The notes under the pieces are model-generated. The model was not told the origin of the DNA, did no database searches, and saw only the letters and a program-made list of their open reading frames with translations. A DNA stretch of 64,000 bases from Mycetocola zhadangensis (lineage in GTDB: Bacteria > Actinomycetota > Actinomycetes > Actinomycetales > Microbacteriaceae): contig NZ_RCWJ01000001.1 in the NCBI RefSeq assembly GCF_003668565.1, positions 930,001 through 994,000 on the forward strand, read 5' to 3'. Positions 46,433 through 57,396 of the stretch are shown here, one piece after another (the stretch's first letter is position 1; every line of letters starts with the position of its first letter). The translations under genes and the position numbers were made by a program.

Positions 46433-47969
46433 ACACTCGGCTCCGACATCTGCCGGCACAACAACGCACGCCGCCTTCCGGGACCTCACCGAGGATCACC
46501 GGGTGATCCCGGTCATCCGTGAACTCTTCGCTGACGGCGAGACACCGGTCGGGATCTACCGAAAGCTCGCGATCCACCGGCCGGGCAGCTTCCTGCTCGA
46601 ATCGGCGGAGCAGGGCGGCATCTGGTCGCGCTTCTCGTTCGTCGGAGTATCGAGCTTTGGAGTGCTCACCCAGACCGAGAACTCGGTCACCTGGCTCGAC
46701 TACGGCATGAACGCCAAACGTGCCCTGGGAAACATCGACACGCTCTCGCCGCTCGAGGCGATTTCCGAACTGCACAGGCGCTGGGAGACCGCGCCGATCG
46801 CTGACCACCCTCCGCTCACAGGCGGACTCGTCGGATTCATCGGCTGGGAGGCGATCCGGCAGATTGAACGCCTGCCGAACCAGCCGGTCCGCGAGTTCGA
46901 TGTCCCAGGTCAGGCGCTCTCGTTTGTCGCAGACCTCGTCGTCATCGACCACCGCACCGGCACGGTCCAGCTCATTGCCAACGTGCTCAACGACGGCCTC
47001 GACGACCGTGAAGCGCTGTGGGCAAACGCGCAGGACCGACTCGACGCGATGCAGACCCAGCTGGCGAAGCCGAGTGAAGCCTGGCTCGCCAACGTCGACC
47101 TCTCCACCCCACCATCGCCGACGCACCGCACCAGACGCGAGGATTTCCTCGACTCTGTGGTCACGGCGAAGGAGCACATCCGAAACGGCGACATCTTCCA
47201 GGTGGTCGTTTCCCAGCGCTTCGACCAGGAGTGCGTCGCAGACCCCATCGATGTGTACCGGATTCTGCGGAGCCTGAACCCGAGCCCGTACATGTACCTC
47301 ATCAACCTGCACACGGTGGATGGAACACCGTACTCGATCGTCGGCTCGTCGCCCGAGGCACTTGTGAAAGTGCAGAAAGGCCGTGTCTTCACACACCCGA
47401 TCGCCGGATCCAAGCCACGGGGCGAGACGCCGGAGCGCGATGTTGAGCTTGCGGCAGAGCTGGCCGCCGACGAGAAGGAACGCGCCGAGCACCTCATGCT
47501 GGTCGACCTGGCTCGAAACGACCTGCTCAAGGTGTGCACTGCCGGATCCGTCGAGGTCACCGAGTTCATGCGCATCGAGCGCTTCAGCCACATCATGCAC
47601 CTGGTTTCAAGCGTGGAGGGAGACCTGCGGAAAGACGCATCCCCCATCGACGTGTTCACAGCGACATTCCCCGCAGGAACGCTGTCAGGCGCACCAAAAC
47701 CGCGGGCGCTCGAAATTATCGACGAACTTGAACCCGCCCAGCGCGGCGTTTACGGGGGAGTGGTCGGCTACTTCGCCTTCTCCGGCGACACTGACCTGGC
47801 CATCGCTATCCGCACGGCCACCATCATGAACGGTGTCGCCCACGTCCAGGCGGGAGGCGGCCTCGTCGCCGATTCCGATCCGGACAGCGAATTCCTCGAG
47901 TCGCAGAACAAAGCAGCGGCCCCCCTCCGTGCCGTCGCTGTCGCCAACGCCATGACGAGGGTGAAGTGA
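46425..47969 (+). CDS. trpE: Anthranilate synthase component I
   Basis: TrpE (514 aa) makes anthranilate from chorismate with ammonia from TrpG. The N-terminal region includes SFLLESAEQGG (residues 57-67), the LLES motif involved in tryptophan feedback inhibition, which is intact. The catalytic part shows IFQVVVSQRFD, IVGSSPEALVKV, HPIAGSKPRGETPE and FPAGTLSGAPKPRALEIIDELEP. trpG and trpD are not nearby in the window. The start overlaps hisI; the stop overlaps the following membrane protein gene. Confidence 0.96.
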   Translation: MSKHSAPTSAGTTTHAAFRDLTEDHRVIPVIRELFADGETPVGIYRKLAIHRPGSFLLESAEQGGIWSRFSFVGVSSFGVLTQTENSVTWLDYGMNAKRALGNIDTLSPLEAISELHRRWETAPIADHPPLTGGLVGFIGWEAIRQIERLPNQPVREFDVPGQALSFVADLVVIDHRTGTVQLIANVLNDGLDDREALWANAQDRLDAMQTQLAKPSEAWLANVDLSTPPSPTHRTRREDFLDSVVTAKEHIRNGDIFQVVVSQRFDQECVADPIDVYRILRSLNPSPYMYLINLHTVDGTPYSIVGSSPEALVKVQKGRVFTHPIAGSKPRGETPERDVELAAELAADEKERAEHLMLVDLARNDLLKVCTAGSVEVTEFMRIERFSHIMHLVSSVEGDLRKDASPIDVFTATFPAGTLSGAPKPRALEIIDELEPAQRGVYGGVVGYFAFSGDTDLAIAIRTATIMNGVAHVQAGGGLVADSDPDSEFLESQNKAAAPLRAVAVANAMTRVK

Positions 47970-48580
47970 CCGAGGCAGCCTCGGTGCCGAAGGACAACGG
48001 CAAGCGCCTCAAGTACTCGCTCATGCTCGGCTCGCTCGTTCTGGCCGGGCTGACCCTGATCGCGTGGACGCAGCAGTGGCTGACCGTCACTCTCACCGAG
48101 CCCGGCGTAGAGCCGCTCCCAGTCGACGGCACAGTCGCGGCCCCCGCGCTGGCTGCACTGGCCCTCGCGGCACTCGCACTCGCCGCCGCCCTCGCGATCG
48201 CAGGCACAGCGTTCCGCTACATCCTCGGCGCCCTTCAGGTCCTGCTCGGCGGAAGCATCGTCCTCTCGGCGATCCTCGTTTTCACCGACCCGGTCGGCGC
48301 GGCAGAGCCGGCGGTGACGGATGCCACGGGCATCGCAGGTGCGGAATCCGTCGCTGCGATCGTGGAGACCGCCGTCCTCACGGCATGCCCGGTTCTCACC
48401 CTGGTCTTCGGAGTCCTGACCGCACTCGCCGGAGTGGGCATCGTCGCAACCGCCAGGCGCTGGCCGCGCTCGTCCAAGAAGTACTCCGCCGTTCGGGTTG
48501 AGCCGGTCGCGACCGCTGAAATGCCTGACGCCGTCGACAGCTGGGACGAACTGACTCGGGGCGACGACCCCACCAACTGA
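47966..48580 (+). CDS. Trp biosynthesis-associated membrane protein
   Basis: This 204-aa protein has four predicted membrane helices: residues about 15-35 (LMLGSLVLAGLTLIAWTQQWL), 52-75 (Ala/Leu-rich), 80-100 and 133-155. The family (Trp_oprn_chp) is defined by its constant position after trpE in actinobacteria; WTQQWLTVTL after the first helix is typical. Its function is unknown; transport or control of tryptophan or an intermediate is a guess. It overlaps trpE by four bases. A Lys/Arg tail follows the last helix. Confidence 0.92.
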   Translation: MTEAASVPKDNGKRLKYSLMLGSLVLAGLTLIAWTQQWLTVTLTEPGVEPLPVDGTVAAPALAALALAALALAAALAIAGTAFRYILGALQVLLGGSIVLSAILVFTDPVGAAEPAVTDATGIAGAESVAAIVETAVLTACPVLTLVFGVLTALAGVGIVATARRWPRSSKKYSAVRVEPVATAEMPDAVDSWDELTRGDDPTN

Positions 48581-48607
48581 CGGCGCACCGGGCCGCGACA
48601 CCCACCC

Positions 48608-48613
48608 GATAGA
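48608..48613 (+). promoter_or_regulatory. candidate -10 TAGACT before the HGxxPAAW gene
   Basis: TAGACT lies 34 bases before the ATG at 48648, in front of a T-run and a strong GAAGGAG ribosome site. It could provide a second start for trpCBA and the small membrane protein. No clear -35 is seen. Confidence 0.35.
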
Positions 48614-48647
48614 CTGAACCAGCACCAGATTTTTTTGAAGGAGACCC

Positions 48648-48878
48648 ATGAGCGAAGAGTCGAACGATCTCGGACACGGCCACTCACCAGCGGCGTGGAC
48701 CGCTGTAACCATCATGCTGATCGCCTTCGCGATCGGCACAGTGGCATTCTGGCTCGACATGCCCTGGCTCGTCTGGGCTTCAGCAGGCCTCCTCGTTGTC
48801 GGCGCGATCGTCGGCTGGATCATGTCGAAGATCGGCTACGGCGTCAACGGCTCAAAGTACATCGCGAAGGAGCACTAG
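48648..48878 (+). CDS. HGxxPAAW-family small membrane protein
   Basis: This 76-aa protein carries the motif HGHSPAAWTAV near residues 10-20, the signature of a small actinobacterial family located between trpE and trpC, and two membrane helices (about 20-37 and 42-60, WLVWASAGLLVVGAIVGWIM). It ends with GYGVNGSKYIAKEH. Function is unknown. A GAAGGAG ribosome site precedes the ATG, and trpC starts four bases after its stop, so expression with the trp genes is expected. Confidence 0.93.
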   Translation: MSEESNDLGHGHSPAAWTAVTIMLIAFAIGTVAFWLDMPWLVWASAGLLVVGAIVGWIMSKIGYGVNGSKYIAKEH

Positions 48879-48882
48879 GACT

Positions 48883-49653
48883 GTGCTGGCCGATCTCACG
48901 GCCGGCGCACTCTCCGACGCACGCGAGCGTGAACTCCAGCGCCCGCTTTCGCAGGTAGAGTCCGCCGCGCTTGCCGCGCCTCCCGCTCTCGACGCACTGT
49001 CAGCGCTCGCGCCTGCCGACCGCGTCAAGATCATCGCTGAGGTCAAGCGAGCGAGCCCATCGCGCGGACCGCTCGCTGATATCCCCGACCCCGCACAACT
49101 GGCTGTGTCGTACCAGACCGGGGGAGCAAGCGCCATCAGCGTGCTCACCGAGGGTCGCCGCTTTCAAGGGTCGCTCGCCGATCTGGAAAGCGTCCGCGAT
49201 GCGGTTTCCATCCCCGTGTTGCGAAAAGACTTCATCTCGATCCCGTACCAGGTGTTCGAGGCTCGCGCCGCAGGAGCCGATCTTGCGCTCCTGATCGTTG
49301 CGGCGCTCGACACGAAGACGCTGACCGAGCTTTACGGGCTGATCCGGGAACTCGGCATGACGGCGCTCGTTGAGACGCACAGCGCGGACGAACTCGAGCG
49401 AGCACTCGACCTCGGCGCTGAACTGATCGGTGTGAACGCACGCAACCTCTCCACCTTCGAACTCGATCGCGACCTCTTCGGCACGCTCGCGCCGCAGATC
49501 CCCTCAGGGGTGATCCGGGTGGCTGAATCCGCGGTGCTGGCGCCCGCCGACGTGGCTCACTACCGCGAGGCCGGCGCTGACGTCGTCCTCATCGGCGAAG
49601 CGCTCGTGACGAATGACCCCATCCTCACCCTCGGCGAATTCCTGGCGGTATAA
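48883..49653 (+). CDS. trpC: Indole-3-glycerol phosphate synthase
   Basis: TrpC (256 aa) closes CdRP to indole glycerol phosphate. [19 protein letters not shown] (residues 47-65), [25 protein letters not shown] and [15 protein letters not shown] hold the conserved Lys, Glu and Asn positions of the barrel active site. It is not fused to TrpF. The GTG at 48883 gives the expected [16 protein letters not shown] start; the frame is open upstream in the HGxxPAAW gene, as a shadow. trpB follows after two bases. Confidence 0.95.
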   Translation: MLADLTAGALSDARERELQRPLSQVESAALAAPPALDALSALAPADRVKIIAEVKRASPSRGPLADIPDPAQLAVSYQTGGASAISVLTEGRRFQGSLADLESVRDAVSIPVLRKDFISIPYQVFEARAAGADLALLIVAALDTKTLTELYGLIRELGMTALVETHSADELERALDLGAELIGVNARNLSTFELDRDLFGTLAPQIPSGVIRVAESAVLAPADVAHYREAGADVVLIGEALVTNDPILTLGEFLAV

Positions 49654-49655
49654 AA

Positions 49656-50867
49656 ATGGCACTTCGGGACGAAACAGGCCCATACTTCGGCGAGTTCGGT
49701 GGGCGTTTCGTGCCCGAATCCCTCATCGCCGCCCTCGACGAACTCTCGGAGGCGTGGGAACTCGCCAAGCTCGACCCCGCGTTCTCGGCCGAGCTGACCG
49801 AACTGCACAAGACCTACACCGGGCGGCCGTCACTCATCACCGAGGTACCCCGTTTCGCTGCGCACGGCGGCGGAGCACGCATGATCCTCAAGCGTGAGGA
49901 CCTCAACCACACGGGCTCGCACAAGATCAACAACGTGCTCGGCCAGGCACTGCTCACCAAGCGCATCGGCAAGACGCGCGTGATCGCTGAGACGGGAGCG
50001 GGCCAGCACGGTGTCGCCACCGCGACCGCCGCGGCCCTGTTCGGTCTCGACTGCGTCATCTACATGGGTGAGGTCGACACCGAACGCCAGGCTCTGAACG
50101 TCGCTCGCATGCGACTGCTCGGCGCCGAAGTAGTCGCTGTCAAGACCGGCTCACGCACACTCAAAGACGCCATCAACGACGCCATGCGCGACTGGGTGAC
50201 CAACGTCGACTCGACGAACTACATCTTCGGAACCGTTGCAGGCCCGCACCCGTTCCCCGCGATGGTGCGCGACCTGCAGAAGATCATCGGCGAGGAAGCC
50301 CGCGAACAGGTCCTCGCCCTCACCGGCAAACTTCCGGACGCGGTCGCCGCCTGTGTCGGAGGTGGATCGAACGCCATCGGCATCTTCCACGCCTTCCTCG
50401 ATGACGCCGACGTCGCCCTCTACGGCTTCGAGGCGGCAGGCGAGGGTGCCGAAACCCTCCGCCACGCCGCAACCATCACCAAGGGTCGCCCCGGCGTTCT
50501 GCACGGCGCACGCAGCTACCTGCTGCAGGACGAGGACGGCCAGACCATCGAGTCGCACTCGATCTCGGCTGGTCTCGACTACCCAGGTGTCGGTCCAGAG
50601 CACGCCTGGCTTGCCGATCTCGGGCGTGCAACCTACCGCCCGGTAACCGACGCTGCTGCGATGAGCGCACTTCGGCTGCTCAGCCGCACCGAGGGCATCA
50701 TTCCGGCGATCGAGAGCGCACACGCTCTCGCCGGCGCCCTCGAGCTCGGCAAGGAGCTCGGCAAGGACGCCACGATCCTCATCAATCTCTCCGGCCGCGG
50801 CGACAAGGACATGGAGACAGCCGGTCGGTACTTCGACCTCATCGACTCGGGAGCAGAACAATCGTGA
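49656..50867 (+). CDS. trpB: Tryptophan synthase beta chain
   Basis: TrpB (403 aa) condenses indole with serine using [26 protein letters not shown] opens the protein; the PLP lysine lies in [16 protein letters not shown] near residue 89, [21 protein letters not shown] follows near 109-129 and the phosphate-binding [10 protein letters not shown] near 234-243. Length is that of the standard TrpB1 form that pairs with TrpA. Its stop overlaps the trpA GTG by four bases. Confidence 0.97.
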   Translation: MALRDETGPYFGEFGGRFVPESLIAALDELSEAWELAKLDPAFSAELTELHKTYTGRPSLITEVPRFAAHGGGARMILKREDLNHTGSHKINNVLGQALLTKRIGKTRVIAETGAGQHGVATATAAALFGLDCVIYMGEVDTERQALNVARMRLLGAEVVAVKTGSRTLKDAINDAMRDWVTNVDSTNYIFGTVAGPHPFPAMVRDLQKIIGEEAREQVLALTGKLPDAVAACVGGGSNAIGIFHAFLDDADVALYGFEAAGEGAETLRHAATITKGRPGVLHGARSYLLQDEDGQTIESHSISAGLDYPGVGPEHAWLADLGRATYRPVTDAAAMSALRLLSRTEGIIPAIESAHALAGALELGKELGKDATILINLSGRGDKDMETAGRYFDLIDSGAEQS

Positions 50868-51652
50868 CAAGCGTGGCATCCGCTCTTCAGCTCCGTCGCG
50901 ATAACGGAACCGGTTCGCTGATCGGGTACCTGCCTGCCGGGTTCCCCACGCTTGATGAGAGCGTCGACGCGGCCGTCGCCATCGCGGAGAACGGCGTGAA
51001 CGTCATCGAGCTCGGTTTGCCGTACTCGGACCCCGTCATGGATGGCCCTGTCATCCAGCAGGCGACACAGAAGGCCCTCGCGAACGGCTTCCGGCTCAAA
51101 CACGGCTTCGACGCTGTGCGCGCCATCACCGCGCAGGTCGACGTTCCCGTGCTCCTGATGACCTACTGGAACCCCGTCGTGCAATACGGCGTCGATCGGT
51201 TCGCCGACGACCTCGCCGCTGCAGGGGGAGCAGGGCTCATCACACCCGACCTGATCCCTGACGAGGCAGAGCCGTGGCTGAATGCCTCTGAGCGCACCGG
51301 ACTTGACCGGGTCTTCCTGGCAGCGCCGTCATCGACTCGAGCTCGCCTTCAGCAGGCCGTCGATTCGAGCCGCGGGTTCGTCTACGCCGTGTCGACGATG
51401 GGAATCACCGGCGCGCGCACAGACGTGGACTCAGCGGCGAAGTCGCTCGTGGCCCGGCTGCGCGAGGTCGGCGCCCAGAACGCCTGCGTCGGACTCGGAA
51501 TTTCAACCGCAGACCAGGTCCGTGAGGTCCTCGAGTACGCGGACGGCGCGATCGTCGGATCCGCCCTCGTCAAGGCACTTGCCACCGGCGGAATCGACAG
51601 TGTCGCCTCCGTCGCCAGGGAGTTGTCCCGCGGCACCCGAGCCCCGAACTAA
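50864..51652 (+). CDS. trpA: Tryptophan synthase alpha chain
   Basis: TrpA (262 aa) cleaves indole glycerol phosphate to indole, which passes to TrpB. The catalytic Glu and Asp lie in [21 protein letters not shown] near residues 46-66; [13 protein letters not shown] and [14 protein letters not shown] are further family motifs, and [13 protein letters not shown] forms part of the phosphate site. The GTG start overlaps trpB. lgt follows after 50 bases with its own ribosome site. Confidence 0.96.
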   Translation: MTSVASALQLRRDNGTGSLIGYLPAGFPTLDESVDAAVAIAENGVNVIELGLPYSDPVMDGPVIQQATQKALANGFRLKHGFDAVRAITAQVDVPVLLMTYWNPVVQYGVDRFADDLAAAGGAGLITPDLIPDEAEPWLNASERTGLDRVFLAAPSSTRARLQQAVDSSRGFVYAVSTMGITGARTDVDSAAKSLVARLREVGAQNACVGLGISTADQVREVLEYADGAIVGSALVKALATGGIDSVASVARELSRGTRAPN

Positions 51653-51702
51653 AGTTATACGCGCACGTCCGAAGCATTCCCCCGAGAAAGGCGTGGAGCT
51701 CA

Positions 51703-52674
51703 GTGTCCTTCCACCTCAGCATCCCCAGTCCAGACGTCAGCTCATTCCAGCTGGGCAACTTCACGATCCACTTTTATGCCCTCTGCATCCTTGCTGGCAT
51801 CATCGCGGCCACCTTCCTCACCAACGCGCGCCTGAAGCGCCGTGGCGCAGAGCCCTGGATCGTCCTTGACATCATCCTCTGGGCTGTGCCGTTCGGCATC
51901 ATCGGTGCCCGCGTTTTCCACGTGCTGACTCACCCGAACGACTACTTTTACGCCGGCGCTGATCTGCTCCGCACCCTCTACGTCTGGGAGGGCGGTATCG
52001 CCATCTTCGGCGCGATCCTCGGTGGCGCTGTCGGAGCGTGGCTCGGCTGCAGGATGACCGGTATCCGGTTCTGGACGTTTGCGGATGCCGTTGCTCCCGG
52101 ATTGCTGCTGGCCCAGGCCCTCGGCCGTTTCGGCAACTACTTCAACCAGGAACTGTTCGGCACACCGACCACCCTGCCGTGGGGACTCGAGATCGACTCC
52201 TCGAACCCGGCGTGGCCACAGGGCCTGCCCGAAGGCACACTCTTCCACCCCACCTTCCTCTACGAAGCGATCTGGAACCTGATCGGCGTCGTCGTCCTGA
52301 TCTTCCTCGAGCGCCGTTTCCGTCTGCAGTGGGGCAAAGTCCTCGGCCTCTACCTCATCTGGTACGGCCTCGGACGCACGGTCTGGGAGTCGATCCGCGT
52401 CGACCCGAGTGAGGTCATCCTCGGCCTGCGTGTGAACATCTGGGCTGCTCTGCTCGCCATCGTCGTCGGCCTGGTCATCGTGGTCGTTCAGTCGCGTCGC
52501 CACACCGGATTCGAGCCGAGCGCTTACGTTCCCGGCCGTGAGTGGGACGGCGGCGCGCCCGGTGTACAATCGACACACACGGATTCGGACTATGTGGATG
52601 TCAGCGAGCCTGACCACGCAGCTGTCGAATCGTCAGAGACCACCGCCACAAGCGAGATCGGCTCGAAATCCTAG
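51703..52674 (+). CDS. lgt: Prolipoprotein diacylglyceryl transferase
   Basis: Lgt (323 aa) adds diacylglycerol to the lipobox cysteine of prolipoproteins at the membrane. Seven membrane helices are expected; FTIHFYALCILAGIIAATFL forms the first. The signature LGRFGNYFNQELFGTPT lies near residues 139-155, with the conserved Arg and Asn, and HPTFLYEAIWNLIG follows near 183-196. The last 55 residues are an acidic cytosolic tail. GTG is the start, after GGAG. The trpA-lgt-gltB order is usual in this group. Confidence 0.96.
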   Translation: MSFHLSIPSPDVSSFQLGNFTIHFYALCILAGIIAATFLTNARLKRRGAEPWIVLDIILWAVPFGIIGARVFHVLTHPNDYFYAGADLLRTLYVWEGGIAIFGAILGGAVGAWLGCRMTGIRFWTFADAVAPGLLLAQALGRFGNYFNQELFGTPTTLPWGLEIDSSNPAWPQGLPEGTLFHPTFLYEAIWNLIGVVVLIFLERRFRLQWGKVLGLYLIWYGLGRTVWESIRVDPSEVILGLRVNIWAALLAIVVGLVIVVVQSRRHTGFEPSAYVPGREWDGGAPGVQSTHTDSDYVDVSEPDHAAVESSETTATSEIGSKS

Positions 52675-52818
52675 GATTGCCATTACCGGGCGGCTTCTAA
52701 AAACCGAGCGGTCACCTTCGAGCACAATGCTCAGCCCAATGTCGGGCAGGCGACCTCCTCAACCATTCAGGGCCACCGTTGTCCCGCGCAATTCCTAAGT
52801 ACGTGAGGACGGTAATCG

Positions 52819-55800
52819 ATGGAGCCCAGGCCCACCTTTTCACAGTTCAGCCTTGTTCCCCCCGCTCAGGGGCTCTACAACCCGGCTCGTGAGAAAGACG
52901 CGTGTGGCCTCGCCATGGTCGCGACGCTACGCGGCACGGCGGGACACGACATCATCGTGTCCGCGCTCGACGCGCTGCGAAACCTCGAACACCGCGGGGC
53001 GATCGGCTCCGACGCCGGAACAGGTGATGGTGCGGGAATCCTCACCCAGATCCCCGACGAGTTCCTTCGAGCCGTCACAGAGTTCGAGCTCCCGGCCGCA
53101 GGCGAGTACGCGGTCGGTATCGCCTTCCTCCCGCTCGACCTTGACACTCGTGCGACGCTGAAGGCCGGAATCGAGGAAATCGCAAGCTCCGAGGGGCTCC
53201 GTGTCCTCGGCTGGCGCGAAGTGCCCGTCGACGACTCTCACCTCGGCAAGCTCGCCTTCGATGCGATGCCAGCGTTCGAGCAGCTCTTCGTCACAAGTAC
53301 ACGAACGACGGATGCCGGGGGCTCGGTGAGCGGGATAGCTCTCGACCGCCAGACCTTCCGTCTGCGCAAACGCGCCGAGCGTGAAATCAACGCCTACTTC
53401 ATCTCGCTGTCCTGTCGAACCATGGTCTACAAGGGCATGGTCACGACGCTCCAGCTCGAACCGTTCTACCCTGACCTCAGCGACGAACGGTTCGCGTCGA
53501 AGCTCGCCATCGTTCACTCGCGCTACTCAACAAACACGTTCCCGTCCTGGCCACTCGCGCAGCCGCTTCGAATGATGGCGCACAACGGTGAGATCAACAC
53601 GGTTGAAGGCAACCGCAACTGGATGCGGGCCCGCCAGTCGCAGCTTGAAAGCGAACTGCTCGGCGACATCCGGCCACTGCTGCCCATCATCACCCCTGGC
53701 GCAAGCGACTCGGCTTCGTTCGACGAGGTACTCGAACTGCTGACGCTCACCGGCAGGACACTGCCACACGCCATGATGATGATGGTGCCTGAGGCATGGG
53801 AGAAGCAGAGCGGCCTCCCCAAGGAACTCCGTGACTTCTACGAGTTCAACTCCATGCAGATGGAGCCATGGGACGGTCCGGCAGCGCTGACATTCACCGA
53901 CGGCACCCTCGTCGGAGCCACCCTCGACCGCAACGGGCTCCGCCCGGGTCGCTGGCTCGAGACCACAGACGGCCTCATCGTCCTCGGCAGCGAGATCGGT
54001 GTCCTCGACATCGCTCCAGACCGGATCAAGCGCAAGGGACGACTTCGTCCAGGCAAGATGTTCCTCGTCGACACCGAGGGTCAGCGCCTGATCGAGGACG
54101 ATGAGATCAAGTCAACCCTCGCGGCGTCACAGCCCTGGGGGGAGTGGCTCGATGCCGGGCGTATCAACCTCTCCGACCTGCCCGAGCGTGAGCACATCGT
54201 TCACACACCAGCATCGGTGACCCGTCGCCAGCGCACCTTCGGCTACACCGAGGAAGAGGTCCGGATCCTCCTCAAGCCGATGGGCCAGAACGGCGCCGAG
54301 CCTCTCGGCGCCATGGGATCTGACACGCCGATCGCCGCGCTTTCGAAGCGCCCGCGATTGTTGTTCGACTACTTCACCCAGCAGTTCGCACAGGTCACCA
54401 ACCCGCCACTCGACTCCATCCGTGAAGAGGTTGTCACCTCGCTCAAGCTGGGCCTCGGCCCGGAGCGGAACCTGCTGAGCGCTGGGCCGGAGCACGCACG
54501 CCAGGTGGTGCTCGACTTCCCGGTCATCGACAACGATGAGCTCGCCAAGATCCAGCACATCGATCCGCGGCACGGTTCGCGCACCACAACAACCATTCGT
54601 GCGCTGTACCGGTTCGACGAAGGACCAAACGCGCTTCGTGACCGACTCGACGCCATCTGCACAGAGGTCGACGAGGCTATCGCCGCCGGTGCCCTGTTCA
54701 TTGTGATCAGCGACCGCGACTCCAACAAGGACCTCGCGCCCATCCCTTCGCTGCTCAGCCTCGCCGCTGTGCACCACCACCTGATCCGCGCCGAGAACCG
54801 GCTCAAGGTGGGCATCGTCGTCGAGGCCGGGGACGTTCGCGAGGTTCACCACGTCGCTACCCTGATCGGCTACGGCGCATCAGCTGTGAACCCCTACCTC
54901 GCCATGGAAACCTGCGAAGACCTGGTACGTAGCGGCGCGATCACCGGGGTGACCGCCGAAAAGGCCGTGCGCAACGTGATCTACGCGCTCGGCAAGGGTG
55001 TTCTGAAGATCATGTCCAAGATGGGCATCTCAACGGTGTCCTCCTACGCAGGCGCACAGTGCTTCGAAGCCGTTGGGCTCAGCTCGGAGTTCGTCGACCG
55101 GTACTTCACCGGAACCGAATCGACTCTCGGTGGTGTTGGCATCGACGTCATCCAGGCAGAGAACCTGAAGCGTCACGAAGCCGCATACCCGCTCAACACT
55201 GCGAAGATCTCGCACGAACGGCTCGAGACCGGCGGCGAGTACTCCTGGCGCCGCGACGGTTCGCCGCACCTGTTCAACCCGGACACGATCTTCCGGCTCC
55301 AGCACTCCACCCGCACCCGCCGGTACGACATCTTCCGTGACTACACGCGGATGGTCGATGACCAAGCCGAGAATCTGATGACGCTGCGCGGGCTGTTCAA
55401 GCTCCGCACCGGCGACCGCCAGCCGGTTCCCATCGACGAGGTCGAATCCGTCGAATCGATCGTGAAGCGATTCTCCACTGGGGCGATGAGTTACGGCTCG
55501 ATCTCCGCCGAGGCTCATGAGACGCTCGCCATCGCGATGAACCGCCTCGGCGCGAAGAGCAACACAGGTGAGGGTGGTGAGGACACCGAGCGACTTCTCG
55601 ACCCGGAACGCCGCAGCGCCATCAAGCAGGTCGCTTCAGGACGCTTCGGCGTCACGAGCATGTACCTCACTCACGCCGACGATATCCAGATCAAGCTCGC
55701 CCAGGGCGCGAAGCCGGGTGAGGGTGGTCAGCTGCCACCGACGAAGGTGTACCCGTGGGTGGCGCGCACTCGTCACGCAACGGCCGGCGTCGGGCTCATC

Positions 55801-57396
55801 TCGCCGCCTCCCCACCACGACATCTACTCGATCGAAGACCTCAAGCAGCTCATCTTCGACCTCAAGCGGGCCAACCCGTCAGCACGGATTCACACCAAAC
55901 TGGTCAGCCAGTCCGGGATCGGAGCCGTCGCTGCTGGAGTGGCTAAGGCGCTCTCGGACGTCATCCTGGTCTCCGGGCACGACGGAGGAACCGGCGCGAG
56001 CCCGCTCAACTCCCTCAAACACGCCGGTACCCCGTGGGAGCTCGGTCTCGCCGAGACCCAGCAGACGCTCATGCTCAACGGCATGCGCGACCGGGTAGTG
56101 GTGCAGGTCGACGGTCAGCTGAAGACCGGCCGCGACGTCATCATCGGTGCTCTGCTCGGCGCTGAGGAGTTCGGCTTCGCCACTGCACCGCTGATCGTCT
56201 CCGGTTGCATCATGATGCGCGTCTGCCACCTCGACACCTGCCCGGTCGGCGTCGCAACACAGAACCCTGTTCTCCGTGAACGTTTCGGCGGCAAGCCGGA
56301 ATTCGTTGTGAACTTCTTCCAGTTCATTGCTGAGGAAGTCCGTGAGTACCTCGCTGCGCTGGGCTTCCGAAGCCTCCAGGAGGCGATCGGGCACAACGAG
56401 CTCATCGATACGAACACCGCCATCCAGCACTGGAAGGCATCGGGACTCAACCTTGAGCCGATCCTGGTCGGGCCGAAGTTCGCCGAGTCGGAACCGCGGA
56501 CGCAGTCGCGCAGCCAGGAGCACGAACTCGACAAACACTTCGACGTTCAACTCATCGCCGAAAGCCGCAACGTGCTGGATCACGGAGGCCGGGTGTCGAT
56601 CAGCCTGCCGATCCGCAACACGGAACGTGCCGTCGGAACCATGCTCGGGCACGAGGTGACCCTGCGTCACGGCGAGAACGGTCTTCCGTCCGGTTCCATC
56701 GAGGTCCGCCTCACCGGATCGGCCGGCCAGTCCTTCGGTGCCTTCCTGCCGAGCGGAATCACGCTCCGTCTGGAGGGTGAATCGAATGACTACGTCGGTA
56801 AGGGGCTCTCCGGTGGCGAGATCGTGATTGCGCCGCCGAAGGGCAGCGCCTTCGCGCCTGAAGAGAACGTGATCGCGGGCAACGTCATCGGCTACGGCGC
56901 GACGCAGGGAACGATGTTCCTCTCGGGTGCCGTCGGCGAACGGTTCCTCGTCCGAAACTCGGGCGCCACAGCCGTCGTCGAAGGTGTCGGTGACCACGCC
57001 CTCGAGTACATGACAGGTGGCCTCGCCCTCATCCTCGGCGAAACGGGCAGAAACCTCGGCGCCGGAATGTCGGGGGGCACCGCATACGTCTACCGCCTTA
57101 CCGCGGAGAAGGTGAACCGTGAGGCTCTCGCGTCGGGTGAGCTTGAACTGTCTTCGCTCGGAAGCGCAGACCTGGAGATCGTCCGCGACCTGCTCGAGCG
57201 TCACCACACCGAGACCGGTTCGCCCCTCGCGGCTCGTTTGCTCGCCGAAGGCGAATCGGGTCTCGCGGAATTTGTCAAAGTCCTGCCCCGCGACTACGCA
57301 GCAGTGCTGCGTACCCGTCAGGACGCCGTCGCCGAGGGACTCGATCCCGACGGAGATGTCGTGTGGGGCCGAATCCTGGAGGTAACCGGTGGCTGA
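52819..57396 (+). CDS. gltB: Glutamate synthase large subunit (GltB)
   Basis: GltB (1525 aa) turns glutamine and 2-oxoglutarate into two glutamates. The class II amidotransferase domain starts at Cys29 ([14 protein letters not shown]), which should become the N terminus after removal of the short propeptide. The FMN-binding synthase domain includes [36 protein letters not shown] and [18 protein letters not shown]; the 3Fe-4S cluster cysteines are in [15 protein letters not shown] near residue 1133. The Gly-rich GXGXG-like C-terminal barrel ends the protein. A GAGGAC ribosome site precedes the ATG, after a 144-base gap in which I see no clear promoter. Confidence 0.97.
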   Translation: MEPRPTFSQFSLVPPAQGLYNPAREKDACGLAMVATLRGTAGHDIIVSALDALRNLEHRGAIGSDAGTGDGAGILTQIPDEFLRAVTEFELPAAGEYAVGIAFLPLDLDTRATLKAGIEEIASSEGLRVLGWREVPVDDSHLGKLAFDAMPAFEQLFVTSTRTTDAGGSVSGIALDRQTFRLRKRAEREINAYFISLSCRTMVYKGMVTTLQLEPFYPDLSDERFASKLAIVHSRYSTNTFPSWPLAQPLRMMAHNGEINTVEGNRNWMRARQSQLESELLGDIRPLLPIITPGASDSASFDEVLELLTLTGRTLPHAMMMMVPEAWEKQSGLPKELRDFYEFNSMQMEPWDGPAALTFTDGTLVGATLDRNGLRPGRWLETTDGLIVLGSEIGVLDIAPDRIKRKGRLRPGKMFLVDTEGQRLIEDDEIKSTLAASQPWGEWLDAGRINLSDLPEREHIVHTPASVTRRQRTFGYTEEEVRILLKPMGQNGAEPLGAMGSDTPIAALSKRPRLLFDYFTQQFAQVTNPPLDSIREEVVTSLKLGLGPERNLLSAGPEHARQVVLDFPVIDNDELAKIQHIDPRHGSRTTTTIRALYRFDEGPNALRDRLDAICTEVDEAIAAGALFIVISDRDSNKDLAPIPSLLSLAAVHHHLIRAENRLKVGIVVEAGDVREVHHVATLIGYGASAVNPYLAMETCEDLVRSGAITGVTAEKAVRNVIYALGKGVLKIMSKMGISTVSSYAGAQCFEAVGLSSEFVDRYFTGTESTLGGVGIDVIQAENLKRHEAAYPLNTAKISHERLETGGEYSWRRDGSPHLFNPDTIFRLQHSTRTRRYDIFRDYTRMVDDQAENLMTLRGLFKLRTGDRQPVPIDEVESVESIVKRFSTGAMSYGSISAEAHETLAIAMNRLGAKSNTGEGGEDTERLLDPERRSAIKQVASGRFGVTSMYLTHADDIQIKLAQGAKPGEGGQLPPTKVYPWVARTRHATAGVGLISPPPHHDIYSIEDLKQLIFDLKRANPSARIHTKLVSQSGIGAVAAGVAKALSDVILVSGHDGGTGASPLNSLKHAGTPWELGLAETQQTLMLNGMRDRVVVQVDGQLKTGRDVIIGALLGAEEFGFATAPLIVSGCIMMRVCHLDTCPVGVATQNPVLRERFGGKPEFVVNFFQFIAEEVREYLAALGFRSLQEAIGHNELIDTNTAIQHWKASGLNLEPILVGPKFAESEPRTQSRSQEHELDKHFDVQLIAESRNVLDHGGRVSISLPIRNTERAVGTMLGHEVTLRHGENGLPSGSIEVRLTGSAGQSFGAFLPSGITLRLEGESNDYVGKGLSGGEIVIAPPKGSAFAPEENVIAGNVIGYGATQGTMFLSGAVGERFLVRNSGATAVVEGVGDHALEYMTGGLALILGETGRNLGAGMSGGTAYVYRLTAEKVNREALASGELELSSLGSADLEIVRDLLERHHTETGSPLAARLLAEGESGLAEFVKVLPRDYAAVLRTRQDAVAEGLDPDGDVVWGRILEVTGG

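Noticed and set aside
46371-47600. A 409-codon minus-strand open frame opposite trpE
   Set aside because: Composition is that of a complementary-strand shadow (Val/Asp/Arg rich, no motif) and trpE is complete on the + strand.
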